DNA of 64,000 nucleotides from Aotearoamyces nothofagi (lineage: Eukaryota; Ascomycota; Leotiomycetes; Leotiales; Tympanidaceae). Location: assembly GCA_015345905.1 (NCBI GenBank), contig JADDTR010000031.1, forward strand, positions 124,001-188,000, written 5' to 3'. Below are positions 24,041-43,984 of this stretch, piece by piece. Position 1 is the first letter of the stretch. Every line of letters starts with the position of its first letter. Made by a program: the position numbers and the translations under genes. The notes under the pieces were generated by a model, which saw only the letters and a program-made list of their open reading frames with translations, searched no databases and had not been told where the DNA came from.

Positions 24041-24760
24041 GAACTAAAACACTCGTTAGCACCGAAGATTCCAAACACTTGTTAGCACTGAAGATTTCTC
24101 ATTTTACTTACAGTTCTACTACTAAGAGTATAGACACGAAGTGCTACAAACTCTACAGCTGCCAACTTCTACTTACAGCTGCAAGGCAAGAAGTCTTCTA
24201 GGTCATTGTCTATAGGAATATCAAGAAGCTCGTTAGCAACGAGCTTTTTGCAAATTTCTAAGTACTTACTAGCAGCTCCTATCGATATAGGTATATTGTT
24301 CTTCTAGTCTAAAAGCTCGTTAGCAACAAGTCTTTTCAATTAAGAGAAGTTTGACTTACAAGTATAGCACTTGGCTAGACTTCCAGTACAAGGATCTCTA
24401 TTGGCCTTAAGTGGCTAGTATATACAGCTAATTCCTCATTAGTAACGAGTCTTTCGAAAATGGATAAGTTTACTTACTATAGGTTTTCCTCTCAGCAGCT
24501 AGGATTGGAGGGGGGATAGACAGCAGTAGAGCTCCAACGGGCAAGGTAGACAGTGCAGCGTTGGCTAAAAAGCTTGTTAGCAACAAGTCTTTCAAAATGG
24601 TAAGTTCACTTATATAGAGGGTTGGTGCTAGAGGACTGCAGGGTCCCAGTCGGTTATAGTGACTGCAGCAGAATTGCCAGAGGCAGGAAAGGTATAGGTA
24701 AAAGGCACTTAAAAGCCTCGTTAGCAACGAACAAAAAAAGGAATTCAAACTCACTTACTG
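24041..24760. repeat. degenerate satellite built on CTCGTTAGCAACGAG
   Basis: The 15-base motif CTCGTTAGCAACGAG and its transition variants occur near 24052, 24078, 24229, 24316, 24435, 24573 and 24717. From the third copy on the spacing is 87-144 bases. In the later units each motif is preceded by an A/G-rich string (CTAAAAG-like) and followed by TCTTT and then a GTAAG/CTTAC-containing stretch. The units between motifs are more GC-rich than the island to the left. This is direct sequence observation; the consensus unit length is approximate. Confidence 0.75.
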
Positions 24761-25009
24761 TTGGCGTTGGTGGTGGTGGTAGCGGGCGGAGTTGTTTTTG
24801 GAGAGGGGAAAGGTAGGAGTTGGGTCTATAAAATATTGCACGCATACATTCAAGGTCACATGCGCATGCACATTCAGGGTCACATGATCAAATTTTTAGT
24901 GTGTCGGGTAGCGCAGATTTCGGGCGCGGAGCGTAAAATCTGCCAGAGAATGGTACGGAACGGACTCTCTCTCTCTCTCTGCAGCGACCGACCGAGCGAG
25001 CGACCGGCG

Positions 25010-25041
<32 letters not shown>

Positions 25042-26039
25042 TTCTTCTTCTTTCTTCTTCTTCTTCTCTCCGTCTGTCTGGTTGCCATACCATGCCATAC
25101 CATGCCATACCCTCTCCCCGAGTAGAGTAGCTAGTTTCACCCCCTGCACCCCCTGCACCCCGCGCTCCCCGTGGCCTACAATCTACAATCTCTCCTCTCG
25201 CCCTCCTCCTCTCTGCAGAAGTGCGAGAGCGGCTTGCAGCGCAGCGCAGCGGTGCCGTGCCGATTCGGATGGGCCCATTCCGTGTCCGTTCGCCTTCGTG
25301 TCGGCTGATAGATATATAAAGCATCGTTTTCGTCAGTGGGGGGGCGGGGGGGGGGGGGGGGGTCAAGGCATGCAAGCAAGCAGGTTGTGTATATCATTCA
25401 TAATCGTTCGTATCATGTCATGTCCGAAATATATAACCAATCAATCCAATCCAATCCAATCAGTCAACCAATCCAATCAAGTCCCCCCAAAAAAGAGGTT
25501 TTCTCTCTTTCTCTCTTTCTCTCCCCCCCCCTCTCTCCCTCTCTCTTTCTTTTTTTTGTTAGCCTAGCCTCCCTTCCGATATACCCCGCCCCTATCCTGA
25601 ACCCTTCCCATCACTCCCCTTCCCATCCCTTCCCTTCCCTTCCCAAAAAAAAAAGGAGACACAAAAAAACAGATGATTAGTCCCGCCCAACGCCTGAAGA
25701 AGAAAAGGAATCCCCCTCCAACGACGACGTCGTCAACAGCAACATCCCCCCATCCCACCCCGTTCTCCATGCCATATGCAATGCAGACGCGATGCATGCA
25801 TGCATATATATACATAACACACACCAATGCAGTAAAACAAAAAGATCCCTCCCCCCCGAAAATGCATTTCTTTCTCATGGTAAATCTCCCAACAATTCTC
25901 ATTTATTCAAGAGAAGAGATTCAAGAGCCGCTAGCGCTATGCAGACGTTCATCATATTCCCCTCCCCCCTCCTTCCAAATTCATGTTATATGCAATATGA
26001 TATAGTTGTGTAGTACTTCCGACGCAAAACCCATCCCAT
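24761..26039. repeat. belt of simple repeats right of the AT-rich island
   Basis: Composition returns to GC-rich and low-complexity. Visible tracts include (CT)n at 24964-24980, (CTTT)n at 25012-25040 and (CTT)n after it, a repeated CCATACCATG at 25085-25110, a G-rich run at about 25337-25361, (CCAAT)n at 25438-25475, C runs and A runs, and (GCAT)n/(TA)n near 25790-25812. No gene can be supported. The promoter or 3' end of other genes is not obvious. Confidence 0.8.
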
Positions 26040-28349
26040 CTATAATTCATCTTCCTCGCTGATACGATCCGGTCTCACGCCACCTTGCGTACTCGTACTC
26101 GCATTCCCCCTCTCGACAAGACCCGGTCCGCGGATCGGTTCTGGGAGGGGCTCGTCCTTCATGCATGCGTTCTCCAGCATGTTGGTCCACTTGCCGCTCG
26201 TCCCTGCATGGCTGTGCTTGAGATGCTGGCGGAAGTGGTCGGCTCTGAAGAACTTCTTGGCGTGGTTGCATTCGCCAAACTTGTGCACGTCGACGAGATG
26301 CTGGATTCGGCTTTCCCAGTCGCGGTCGGTTATGGTCTTGCTGCCATCGACGTTGGCGGGACCGGTGCGTATGAACTCGTCGCCGCAGAAGCCACAGGTA
26401 TCCGCTTCGGTGGGCCGGCTTGGTGAGTTGTGCAAGGCAGCCGTGTAGCCAGATAGAGCAGCACAAGACCAGGAGTGACGTCTCAGGTGGAGCGAGTTCT
26501 GATGCCGTTCGGCTTCGTTTTTATTCTTGAAGCGGTTCTTGCAGTAGGCACATTCGTACTGCTTTTCAGCCTCGTGAGCCCTGTTAAGAAGTCAGTAGAT
26601 TTCACGTGATAACCAGCAAGCCAAACTCACGCCAGATCTTCCTCAGTCTCGAATTTCTTGGGCTTCTTCGGACAGCATTCACAGACAAATCCACCTTGGC
26701 CCTTTGCACTCCTTGTGGCACCTGGTGTTTCGGGTGATTTTCGAGCCGTCATTATTGGCCGTGATTCGGATATTGCTCGCTGCTGTGACGGTCGAGCCAC
26801 TGCGGCCCGAGGACTGGGATTGAGTGACAGAGCCGCAGGGTAAGGTGAATCGCTGCTATCAATGGTTCTCGGGGAAATCGCTCCGGGAGACACTCCGCCC
26901 GGAGATAATCGACCATAAGATGACATGCTTGTGATGCTACTCGCCGCTAGCGAGAGGGTAGAAGCGTAAGAGTTGTTTCGAGCTCCAGAACCAGTTGAAG
27001 AGACAGAGCCATGGCTGGAGTGAAATCGAGGAGCTGGCGACAGACGTGATAACGACTCTCTTCGCCTGTGTAAATCGCTAGCACTGCTGGCAGTATGAAG
27101 TGACGGGCCGTCGTCTCTTGGTGGAGACGACGCCCTTCTCTTCTGGCCAGCAGCAGAATTTGGCGAGTTACCCTCTGGGCGTATCATCATATTATCATCT
27201 ATATGAAGGCGCCTTAACCCAGACGTCTCCTCCATTGGGAAGTCCGAGTCGATGTCGTTATACTGGCTCTGGTCATAGCTTCCTCTGTTCGACCGACTTA
27301 CAAAGCTAGGAGCTTCTTCTGAATTGCTCAAGACTGATCCGCTGCCTGAACGGCGAGCATACGATGTGGGCGACCTTTCGGCATCATCCCTTTCACTGGG
27401 AGATCTGTAACCGAACTGAGGCCCGGCGTACTGACGCGGTGACACTGATGGCACGCCCGAATCCGCCCATCGTGATAGCGGGCTCTCAACAGAGCCTAGC
27501 CTGGCAGACAGGACCGGCAGAGATAATGGCTTCTGCTGATGTTCTTGTTCAATTCGCGAAGTGGGCGAGACATCATTCAGCGAGGAGCTGAACGGGTATC
27601 CTCGAGGAGGTGTAGCATTATCCCTCCCTCTCCCCGAGTCCAGCTTTTGCAACAGAGACTTGTCGTATGCTTGCGCATTGCTTCGAAACTTGTCGTGCAC
27701 GGAGCTCTGGAAGCCTGTTCTTCCCGGCACCGAATCGTCGAATTTCGAGCTGGGCAGATGAAATCAGTTAGGGTCCACAGCAGTCTCGGGCCTCGACGTC
27801 CTCACTGCGGGTAGATTCCCGAGGCAGACTTACTAGTTTGATCCAATGCTCGTGCCAGAGAGGCTTGCGTATCCTTCATCTATCCTGGGATACGGCTCGT
27901 GTCGAAGGTCCACTCCTGATATAGACTTGATTGTCGAGGCAGAGCTTCCTCGTCGGTATTCAGGCCTCTCCTCCAGGAGGCTCTTCCCTCCGCTCGCAAA
28001 GCTCCCGTACAGGCTCGAGCCCGGGTTGATCGAGGCGGACGGTCTTCTCCACCCGCCCTCCTCCCTCGAATTGCTCCAGTGCCAGCCAATGTCAGGCCCG
28101 CTCTGCCCGTTGCTGCCAACCGGGTCCACGTCGACGTATCGCGGTGGCGGCAGCGGCGGAGGCGGCGGGGTGTGTCTCGAGTTCGGTATCGACATCGGGT
28201 TCGAGGAGGAGGGAGGGGAGTATCTCGAAAACGGATTGGCCGTGTTGGACATGATGCGGTTGCGCTCGGGGGGGTTCGAGTCTTGAATGTATATCTCGGG
28301 CAGGGCAAGCGATGACCGGTGTGGCTGGTGGGTATAGCGTGGACTCTTC

Positions 28350-28351
<2 letters not shown>
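26040..28351 (-). CDS. C2H2 zinc-finger protein of filamentous fungi
   Basis: Three minus-strand exons (28351-27834, 27749-26631, 26580-26040; introns 27833-27750 and 26630-26581) give 725 residues. The N-terminal 550 or so residues are disordered, Ser/Pro/Arg-rich, with many SP motifs. The C-terminal region is the recognisable part: FVCECCPKKPKKF, the finger YECAYCKNRFKNKNEAERHQ with NSLHLRRHSWSC, then CGFCGDEF, VDVHKFGECNHAKKFFRADH and FRQHLKHSHAGTSGKWTN. This arrangement of fingers is, from memory, widely conserved in Pezizomycotina. It is probably a nuclear DNA-binding regulator, but I cannot name a target. The ATG at 28351 was chosen; the frame remains open upstream without an ATG through a CAG/CTG run (28356-28380). 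Confidence 0.85.
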
Positions 28352-28380
<29 letters not shown>

Positions 28381-31300
28381 GGGGACTACGACTTGCCACT
28401 AGCTGAAAGCTGCAGCATCAGGAGGGCGATGGGTAAGACCTGCCACGACTCCTATCCTCTCGAGAGTGGCGATTTGTCGGATTGACCGAGATTGTGCCAG
28501 GAGGAGTGGCCGACCATGAGACGGATACGCTCTCCCCGCAAGTATGCTAATGATGCCTGTGGTACAGAGAGGGCAGGCAGAGGAGAAGGGCCCGAGGCTG
28601 TGCGAGGCGGTAGAAGGTAAACAGTGCGTGTGTGGTGTTTGTGTTTATGGGAGAGGACGAGGGCCGAGTCCCATATCGCCAGGCTACGGGGAAGCTTGCT
28701 GGTGCGGTGGCCGGCTCGCGAATCTGAGAAGGCTGAACGCAGGCCGAACCCGTTTTTTTTTGGCCCTGAACCCGCGGTGCACGGGAGGTGTCTCGGCGAG
28801 TCGGCAATTAGACGCAGCTGGGCAGCACAGCACGTACGGGGACAGCAGAGCAGCGGCAGCGAGGTCTGGAGGCGTGGGCGGGGCGATGGGCGTCGAGAGG
28901 TCCGGATAATGGCTGGAGGTCTGCACAGCTCGAGGGGACGGATATATATAGAAATGGAAGCGGAAGTGGGAGTGGGCGTGGGCGCGGGCGTGGTGGGCGT
29001 GCAGGTATGGCAATGGATGGAATGGAAATGGACTGGGCGCTGGACGAGCGTGCACGGAGGGACAGAGCACCGTCTCTCTTCTCTCTTCTCTCTTCTCCGC
29101 CTGGGCGCCGTAGGCAGCATGTACGGGGGCGGTGGTGGACGTCGGTGCTGCGTGGTACAGCGCAAGGCAGGTGATAGTGGACAAGACAGGGCCGTTTAAG
29201 GCTGAGAAGAGGTTAAGCTGGTGGGCGTTTGCAGCGCCAGGGCGGCGCCAGGGCAGGGCAGGGCAGGGCAGGTGCGGCGTGTCTGGAGCTGGGCTCGTCT
29301 CACGAAGAGCAGCCCGCACCGCACGCGCCGCACGCACCGCAGCGGAGAGAGAATAAGGATGATATGATACAGTGGTCAGTCAGTGGCCGCTACGGCTTAG
29401 TACGGTAGTGTCGTGTCGAGTCGAGTCGAGTAGCCAGGACCGCAGCCAGGGCCGTAGCCAGGGCCGTAGCCCGTCCAGCAGCACAGCACGCCCTGTAGCG
29501 TAGGGTAGCGACCGTAGGGGAGTGGGCAGTGGTGGGTTGTAGGGGTGGCTGTAGGGGAGTGGGCAGCGGGTGGTCGTCGGGGTGGCTATAGGGTAATACA
29601 GTAGTATGTACTTGCAGTAGTATGTACAGTAGTATGTATTTGTACAGTAGTGATCGTAGCATAGCAGAGCAGAGCAGGGCAGGGCAGGGCAGGGCAGGGC
29701 AGGGCAGGGCATAGCGCAGCGTAGCGTAGGGGAGTGATCGTATCGTAGCGCCGTTAGTGATCAGATCAGTAGGGGGAGTGATCACTGGTCACGCAGCGCA
29801 GCGCAGCGCAGCGCAGCGCAGTGCCAGACTGGCTGGCTGGCTGGAGCAGGGCAGCAGGGCCCAAGCACGGCCCAGCACGCCCCGGCAGGCCCCCCTCAGC
29901 GGCAAGAGTGGGGACCTGTCGCGCCAGGAATTCAAGCGTCGACAGCCCGTCCTGAGCCCCGTCCTGAGCCCCGTCCTCCGCCTAATCCGCCCATCCTCTC
30001 CCTCAGCCAGGCTGATCCTCCGCCTCGCTCGCAGCCTGCCTACCTTACCTTACCTGCCTGCTCGCCCGCTCGGCTCTCGACTCCCGCCCAGAGCCCAGCG
30101 ACCCGGCCCACGCCGACCTGATCTAAGCACCGAGAGAGCAAAAAAAAGGTGCGCGGGTCATCTCTCGATTCCTCGCCTGCTGCGGGCACAGAGAGAGAGC
30201 AGCACTGCACTGCACTGCAAGCAAGTAGCGGGCTGCGGCAAGTAACAGCACAGCAGCTAACTCGGCTGCGCCAGCACCACGCGGGCGACCTGTTCGACGA
30301 GGGGGGGGGAGCCGTAACATGAGGGAATACGGCGGCAGAGGAGGCACGCACCGTGGTGCTGGAGCTGTACTGTATACACTGCAGGGTACTGTATACACTG
30401 TACTGTATACACTGTACTGTATACACTGTACTGTACCGTACTGCATTGTACCGTACTGCATTGTAGGGCCAGCCCAGGACGACCGACAGGCGACAGGCGA
30501 TAGGCGACAGGCGACAGGGCGGCGAGGTGACAGGCCGCCAGGCCGACAGACCGTATCGCGCAGTGGTGCAGAGCAGTCTGGTGCAGAGCAGAGCAGGGCA
30601 GTTACTGTACAGTACAGTCCTGTAGCGTAGTGGATGCCAACTAACTAATTAGTTAGGGGGGGGGCCTTCGTAAGGGAGGGAAGTGCCTAGGCACCGTCGC
30701 AGAGTACAGTACAAGTACAGAGCAAGTACCGTCGGGGAGAATGCAGGGCAAGACACAGCACAGCACCAGCACAGCACTGCACCCCATAAGGCTTGTGGCC
30801 GTCGCCCAGCGGGGACTTGGGGGCAGGTTGGCAGGTTGTCAGGCTGAGGCAGGGGCCGCAGGGCAGGGCAGGGCGGGGAGGATTTCTCTGGGTATTGGCG
30901 TAGGGCTGGGGGGCTCGCTCTGGGCCGGTGCGATGCGATGCGGGCGGGCGGTGGATGGGGGAGAGGAGAGGAGAGGAGAGGGGAGGGAGCAGGGAGGCCA
31001 AGAGAGTACAGTAACAGTAACAGTAACAGTAACAGTAACAGTAAAAAAAAAAACCAAGGTATGTAGTAACAGTGGATAAGCAGGGCAGGGCTACCAAGGC
31101 TACGCTACATTCAGATATACATACATATATACAGTACACAGTATACACAGTATATACAGTAGAGTAGGTAAATCAAGCAACTGTACTATAGCTCGCCCTA
31201 AGCACTAACTACTGTATAGCTTATGTATATATATATATACAGGCACAATACAGGCACAGCACAGTGCAGTGCAGGAAACTTCCCGTCGTCTACCTTACCT

Positions 31301-31467
31301 ACCTACTGTACCTACCTACCAACCAACCAACCAGGCAGGCAGTTGATCTGTGATCACCTCGGCCGACGGGACGCCTGTTGGCAACGGGGCGCTGCGCTGG
31401 CGCTGCCAAAAGAAAGAGAAGAAAAAAAAAAAGGGGGCCCAGGAAAGAGCCTGCTGCACTGTACTGC
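28352..31467. repeat. microsatellite-rich gene-free block, part 1
   Basis: GC-rich sequence upstream of the C2H2 gene. Tracts include (CTG)n at 28356-28380, (GGGCA)n at 29252-29270 and 29674-29710, (CGCAG)n at 29794-29821, CTGTATACA-type palindromic runs at 30366-30440, a GCGACAGGCGATAG-type run at 30485-30525, (GGAGA)n near 30963-30985 and (AGTAAC)n at 31008-31046. All overlapping frames on both strands are repeat-driven. The leftmost part should contain the promoter of the C2H2 gene. Confidence 0.75.
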
Positions 31468-31660
31468 CAGACACCCGACTGACGGCAAAAAACTTTTTGC
31501 TGGGAGGTGCCCCGCTGTGCAGTAACGAGGGACGGTGACGAGGGACGGTGACGAGTAAACGACCCAGACACCCGACTGACGGCAAAAAACTTTTGCTGGG
31601 AGGTGCCCGCTGTGCAGTAACGAGGGACGGTGACGAGGGACGGTAACGAGTAAACGACCC
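31468..31660. repeat. 97-bp tandem duplication with an A/T hairpin
   Basis: Copy 1 spans 31468-31564 and copy 2 starts at 31565. They are almost identical; copy 2 lacks a T and a C and has one late substitution. Each copy holds GCAAAAAACTTTTTGC or a one-base shorter form, a near-perfect inverted repeat, followed by doubled GAGGGACGGTGAC units. A third element close by (CATCGACGGACGGGGC) is itself doubled at about 31678-31710. Confidence 0.9.
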
Positions 31661-40693
<9,033 letters not shown>

Positions 40694-40694
<1 letters not shown>

Positions 40695-43600
40695 ACTGGC
40701 TGACTGGTTGACTGATGTTACGCATCATCCATCCTCCCGAGTCCCGTCATGTCCATATCCTATCCCGCACGCACCGGCCTCACACCGCCCCCGTCGCGCT
40801 CCCGTCTCACATGACCGCTTCCAGCCCGAGGAGCTCCCACCTCGCCTGGCACGGTGCCAATGACGAGCACGACAGAGACGTGGATGTGTGCGTGCGTGCA
40901 TGATGCTTCGGTTGGTGCTTCCTCCTCACAGCTACTTGGCGAACGAGGCGCATCGAAGATTATCTGTCCTATGCGGTGTGCAATCAGCATATGCGAGAAG
41001 GCCCATGACGATGACGATGACGATGACGACGACGCCAAGAAGAAGCCCCAGCTCGGCCCTCTAGTCTGGCTCTCAGCTGGAAGATAGTAATGTGAGTAGT
41101 GATGCGAGTAGTAATGTGAATAGTAATGTGACTAGTAATACGAGTTGGCAGTTTCGGAACTGTGATCTGGGAGTTAGGGGTTGGGATCGAGATTGTGATT
41201 AGTTTTTTCCATTGTTACTTGGGGATAGTTTAGAGGCGGGCTAATGGTATGAGGCATGAGGTGGGAGTGGGAAGTTGGATGTTTGGATGATGGACAGAGG
41301 ACACCCCACGTGATATACGCAGAGGAGGCGCTGTGGTTTACTGGCTTGGTAGCAGAGGAGGCGAGATACCTGCCGGCTCTGCTGCAGTAGGTAGCGTTAT
41401 ATCGACTTCATAGTATAGATTATCTATCTCTAGGAGATAGATTCATACAGTCCTTCTCTCCGACCTCCCTCGGTGCTTGGTTCTATGGGGGCGAGCCCCC
41501 AAACCCCCGTTCTCGCTGCGCTCGCTTGCTTCTTTCTGATGCTCGCTATTACTCTTGTTCACGGCGTTCTTCTGATTCGATTCATGTCGTTCTGCTAATA
41601 CAGCCCGTCTCAAGAGGATTCTGGACTGGCTTGGTGGATAGAGGTCGAGCTGTAGTAACATATGCTGTGATATATGGTATAGTGCATATAGCACAGTGCT
41701 GTTACTAATTGTACAGACGGTGCGTATGTCTCAACGTATACGTCTCAACCTTAACAGACCTACCTACCTACCCAACCACCCAGGTCCAACGATTCCCGCC
41801 GTTCGAGACACAATACGGTGCCGTGCTCTAATAGCCAGACCGGCCAAACAATAGAACAGGATAGCGTCGTTGAAATATCCATATCTCCGTCTCCATCTGT
41901 AGTTAGCTGCAGAGTACGATACAAGGAGCCCCACGGAGTCTCCGGCGTCTAGAGCAATGCCGCTCCGATCTCCAAGGAGGCAGCGTCGCAGCCTTGCAGC
42001 CTTGCTGCCTTGCCTGCCCTACCGCCCAGGCTGCCCAGCTAGCGCCGACGGAGCTTTATCTCCACCGCATCTCCCCCCCTCCCCGCTCCCTCTCCACTTC
42101 CCTCTTCCGGCCCCTCCCCACCTTCCTTGCACACCGGGGGGTATGTGCAGGATGTGCAGGATATACAGGAGAACCGGTAACAGAGCAGGCATCCAGCCAC
42201 GTTCGGCTCACACCGATGGCCGCCTGAGGAACGAGGCGTAAGGCTTAGCTCGGGCGTTTACAGTACGGAATCGATGGATTGGTGGATTGATGCCATTCCG
42301 ATCCGGCACCTCGCTTCGATTCCCTCGCTCCTCTCACGAGGTGCAATGGCGGAAGGGGAAAGAAGAGGCCAGACGGAAGAAATCCGCGTCTCGGTGCGGA
42401 ATATACCCTGGATATACCCTGACGCCTTCATGTTTTGCTAAGGGGGCCTCTACTGTAGTGGTTTTTTATATCCTGACAGTCTACCTAACAGTAGTTGGAA
42501 GCTATCCAGCTGCCTAGACAGGCAGGTAAGCCATGCCTGGCAAGAGCTGCAGGGTAGGTAGGAATGTAGCTAAGCAAGTAGCTGCTGTATACTAAGCAGT
42601 ACAGTAGTATTCGTTACATTGCACGTACAGTAGTCGGTAGGGCGGTAAGGCGGTAAGGCGGTAGATTCGGAGGAGAGATACTCGTAACGGAGGAGCACAG
42701 ACGGTGCAGTAGTGGCACTTCGGGGATAATCATTGTTTTCTCGGCAAGAGGAGTGGGCTACTGAATTGAATTAAATTAAATAGAGTACAGTAGTAAATAA
42801 TAATAATAATAATATTACTACTGTACTTACTACTGTACTGCACTATGCACTGTACATCCATCCTGCACACATGTCCCGTCCGGAGGTACGCTACATACAG
42901 AACCTGGGCGTGCCGGGCCACGGCGCTTCCAGACTTCTCCGGCGGCCACGGCGCTAGAGCGGACACGGAACATCCCCAAGGCGGAAAGAAAGCGCAAACC
43001 CGCCGGGCGCCCTGCCTGCTCCTGTGCAACGTCAAAATCCCGAATCCCAGACAGCCAGACACCAGACAGCCAGCCCCCCCCCGGTACCACGGCGCTACTG
43101 TACTGCAACAGCTGGACCTCGGTACCTCGCTTGATAGGGCGTGTAGGGCCGACGACGAGACTCGGTTGCGTGCGCAGACGGCCGGGAATAGAGGCCTTGC
43201 CTGCAGATTCTCAAACAGTCGAGCGACTCGCTAAGGGTCTAGGAGGGGGTTTGATACATACGCATATGCCCATACGGTACATACAGCAAGTACATACGTG
43301 CAGAGTGCATACACATCCAGATCCGAACGACGCCAGAGTACGCAACGGAAGAACAAGAAACGAGCATCCATCCATCCCTCCAGCAAGAGGGACCAATCGA
43401 TCGGCCGCTTCCTTTCCATAGGGGAAAAAGGACCCGTCTGTGCCGTCTTGCCTGCTACTGTACAGTACGCCACGGCAGTTGCGCGGAAAGCCCGGATATT
43501 CGGGGATCCCGTTCCGGTTACGTACAATACGGGGAGAGCGCGGCAAGGGCCCTGTTGAGCCGCCAGTGGAGAGACGAGACGACGAGCCGGGGACTGCGAC

Positions 43601-43984
43601 GGCGGGTGGCGACGAGGCCTGGATCGGATCCAGCACCGGAGCAGGAAGGAGGAGGAAAGGGGGGCGTGTTTGGTGGCGAGAGATCACGTGCGGGCTGGGA
43701 TTGTCTTGCCGGCGTGCCAGGCTGCTAGGCTGCATTGGGAGGGCAGAGTCTTGTGAAGGCCGATCTCTGGCGACGCGGGCCTGCTAAGGCATCAACGAGA
43801 GGCCGGACTAGGGAAAGAGCCGCGTCACGGGACTGGGTATCTGGATTGACGAGGTGGAAGATAGAGACAGAGGGCGCTCGGAGACAGAGAGACACAGACA
43901 GAGAAAAAGAGAGATAGAAAGACAGAAAACTCTCTCGCAACAAGACGAGCTAGCACTGCCACCAGAGCCGCAGAGAAGAAGAGC
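40694..43984. other. gene-free block, part 3, upstream of YVH1
   Basis: Mixed GC-rich sequence with fewer long repeats than further left. It has a 12-bp tandem array (41084-41143), a G/C hairpin (41487-41500), GGTAAGGCGGTAAGGC-type repeats near 42640-42662 and (TAA)n near 42797-42812. The right end must hold the YVH1 promoter. No gene is supported. Confidence 0.6.
41084..41143. repeat. 12-bp tandem repeat, five copies
   Basis: Five consecutive 12-base units (ATAGTAATGTGA, GTAGTGATGCGA, GTAGTAATGTGA, ATAGTAATGTGA, CTAGTAATACGA) differ by only a few substitutions. Confidence 0.9.

Noticed and set aside
19781-24760. A named retroelement or DNA transposon in the AT-rich island
   Set aside because: No protein motif, paired terminal repeats or target-site duplication could be recognised, so no element is claimed.
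22528-24760. CRISPR-like array
   Set aside because: Repeats are degenerate and unevenly spaced, no cas genes exist and the organism is a fungus.
28684-29337. 217-codon minus-strand frame and its overlapping plus-strand frame
   Set aside because: Both strands are open because the sequence is GC-rich and stop-poor. Composition is repeat-like (A/P/H-rich) with no motif.
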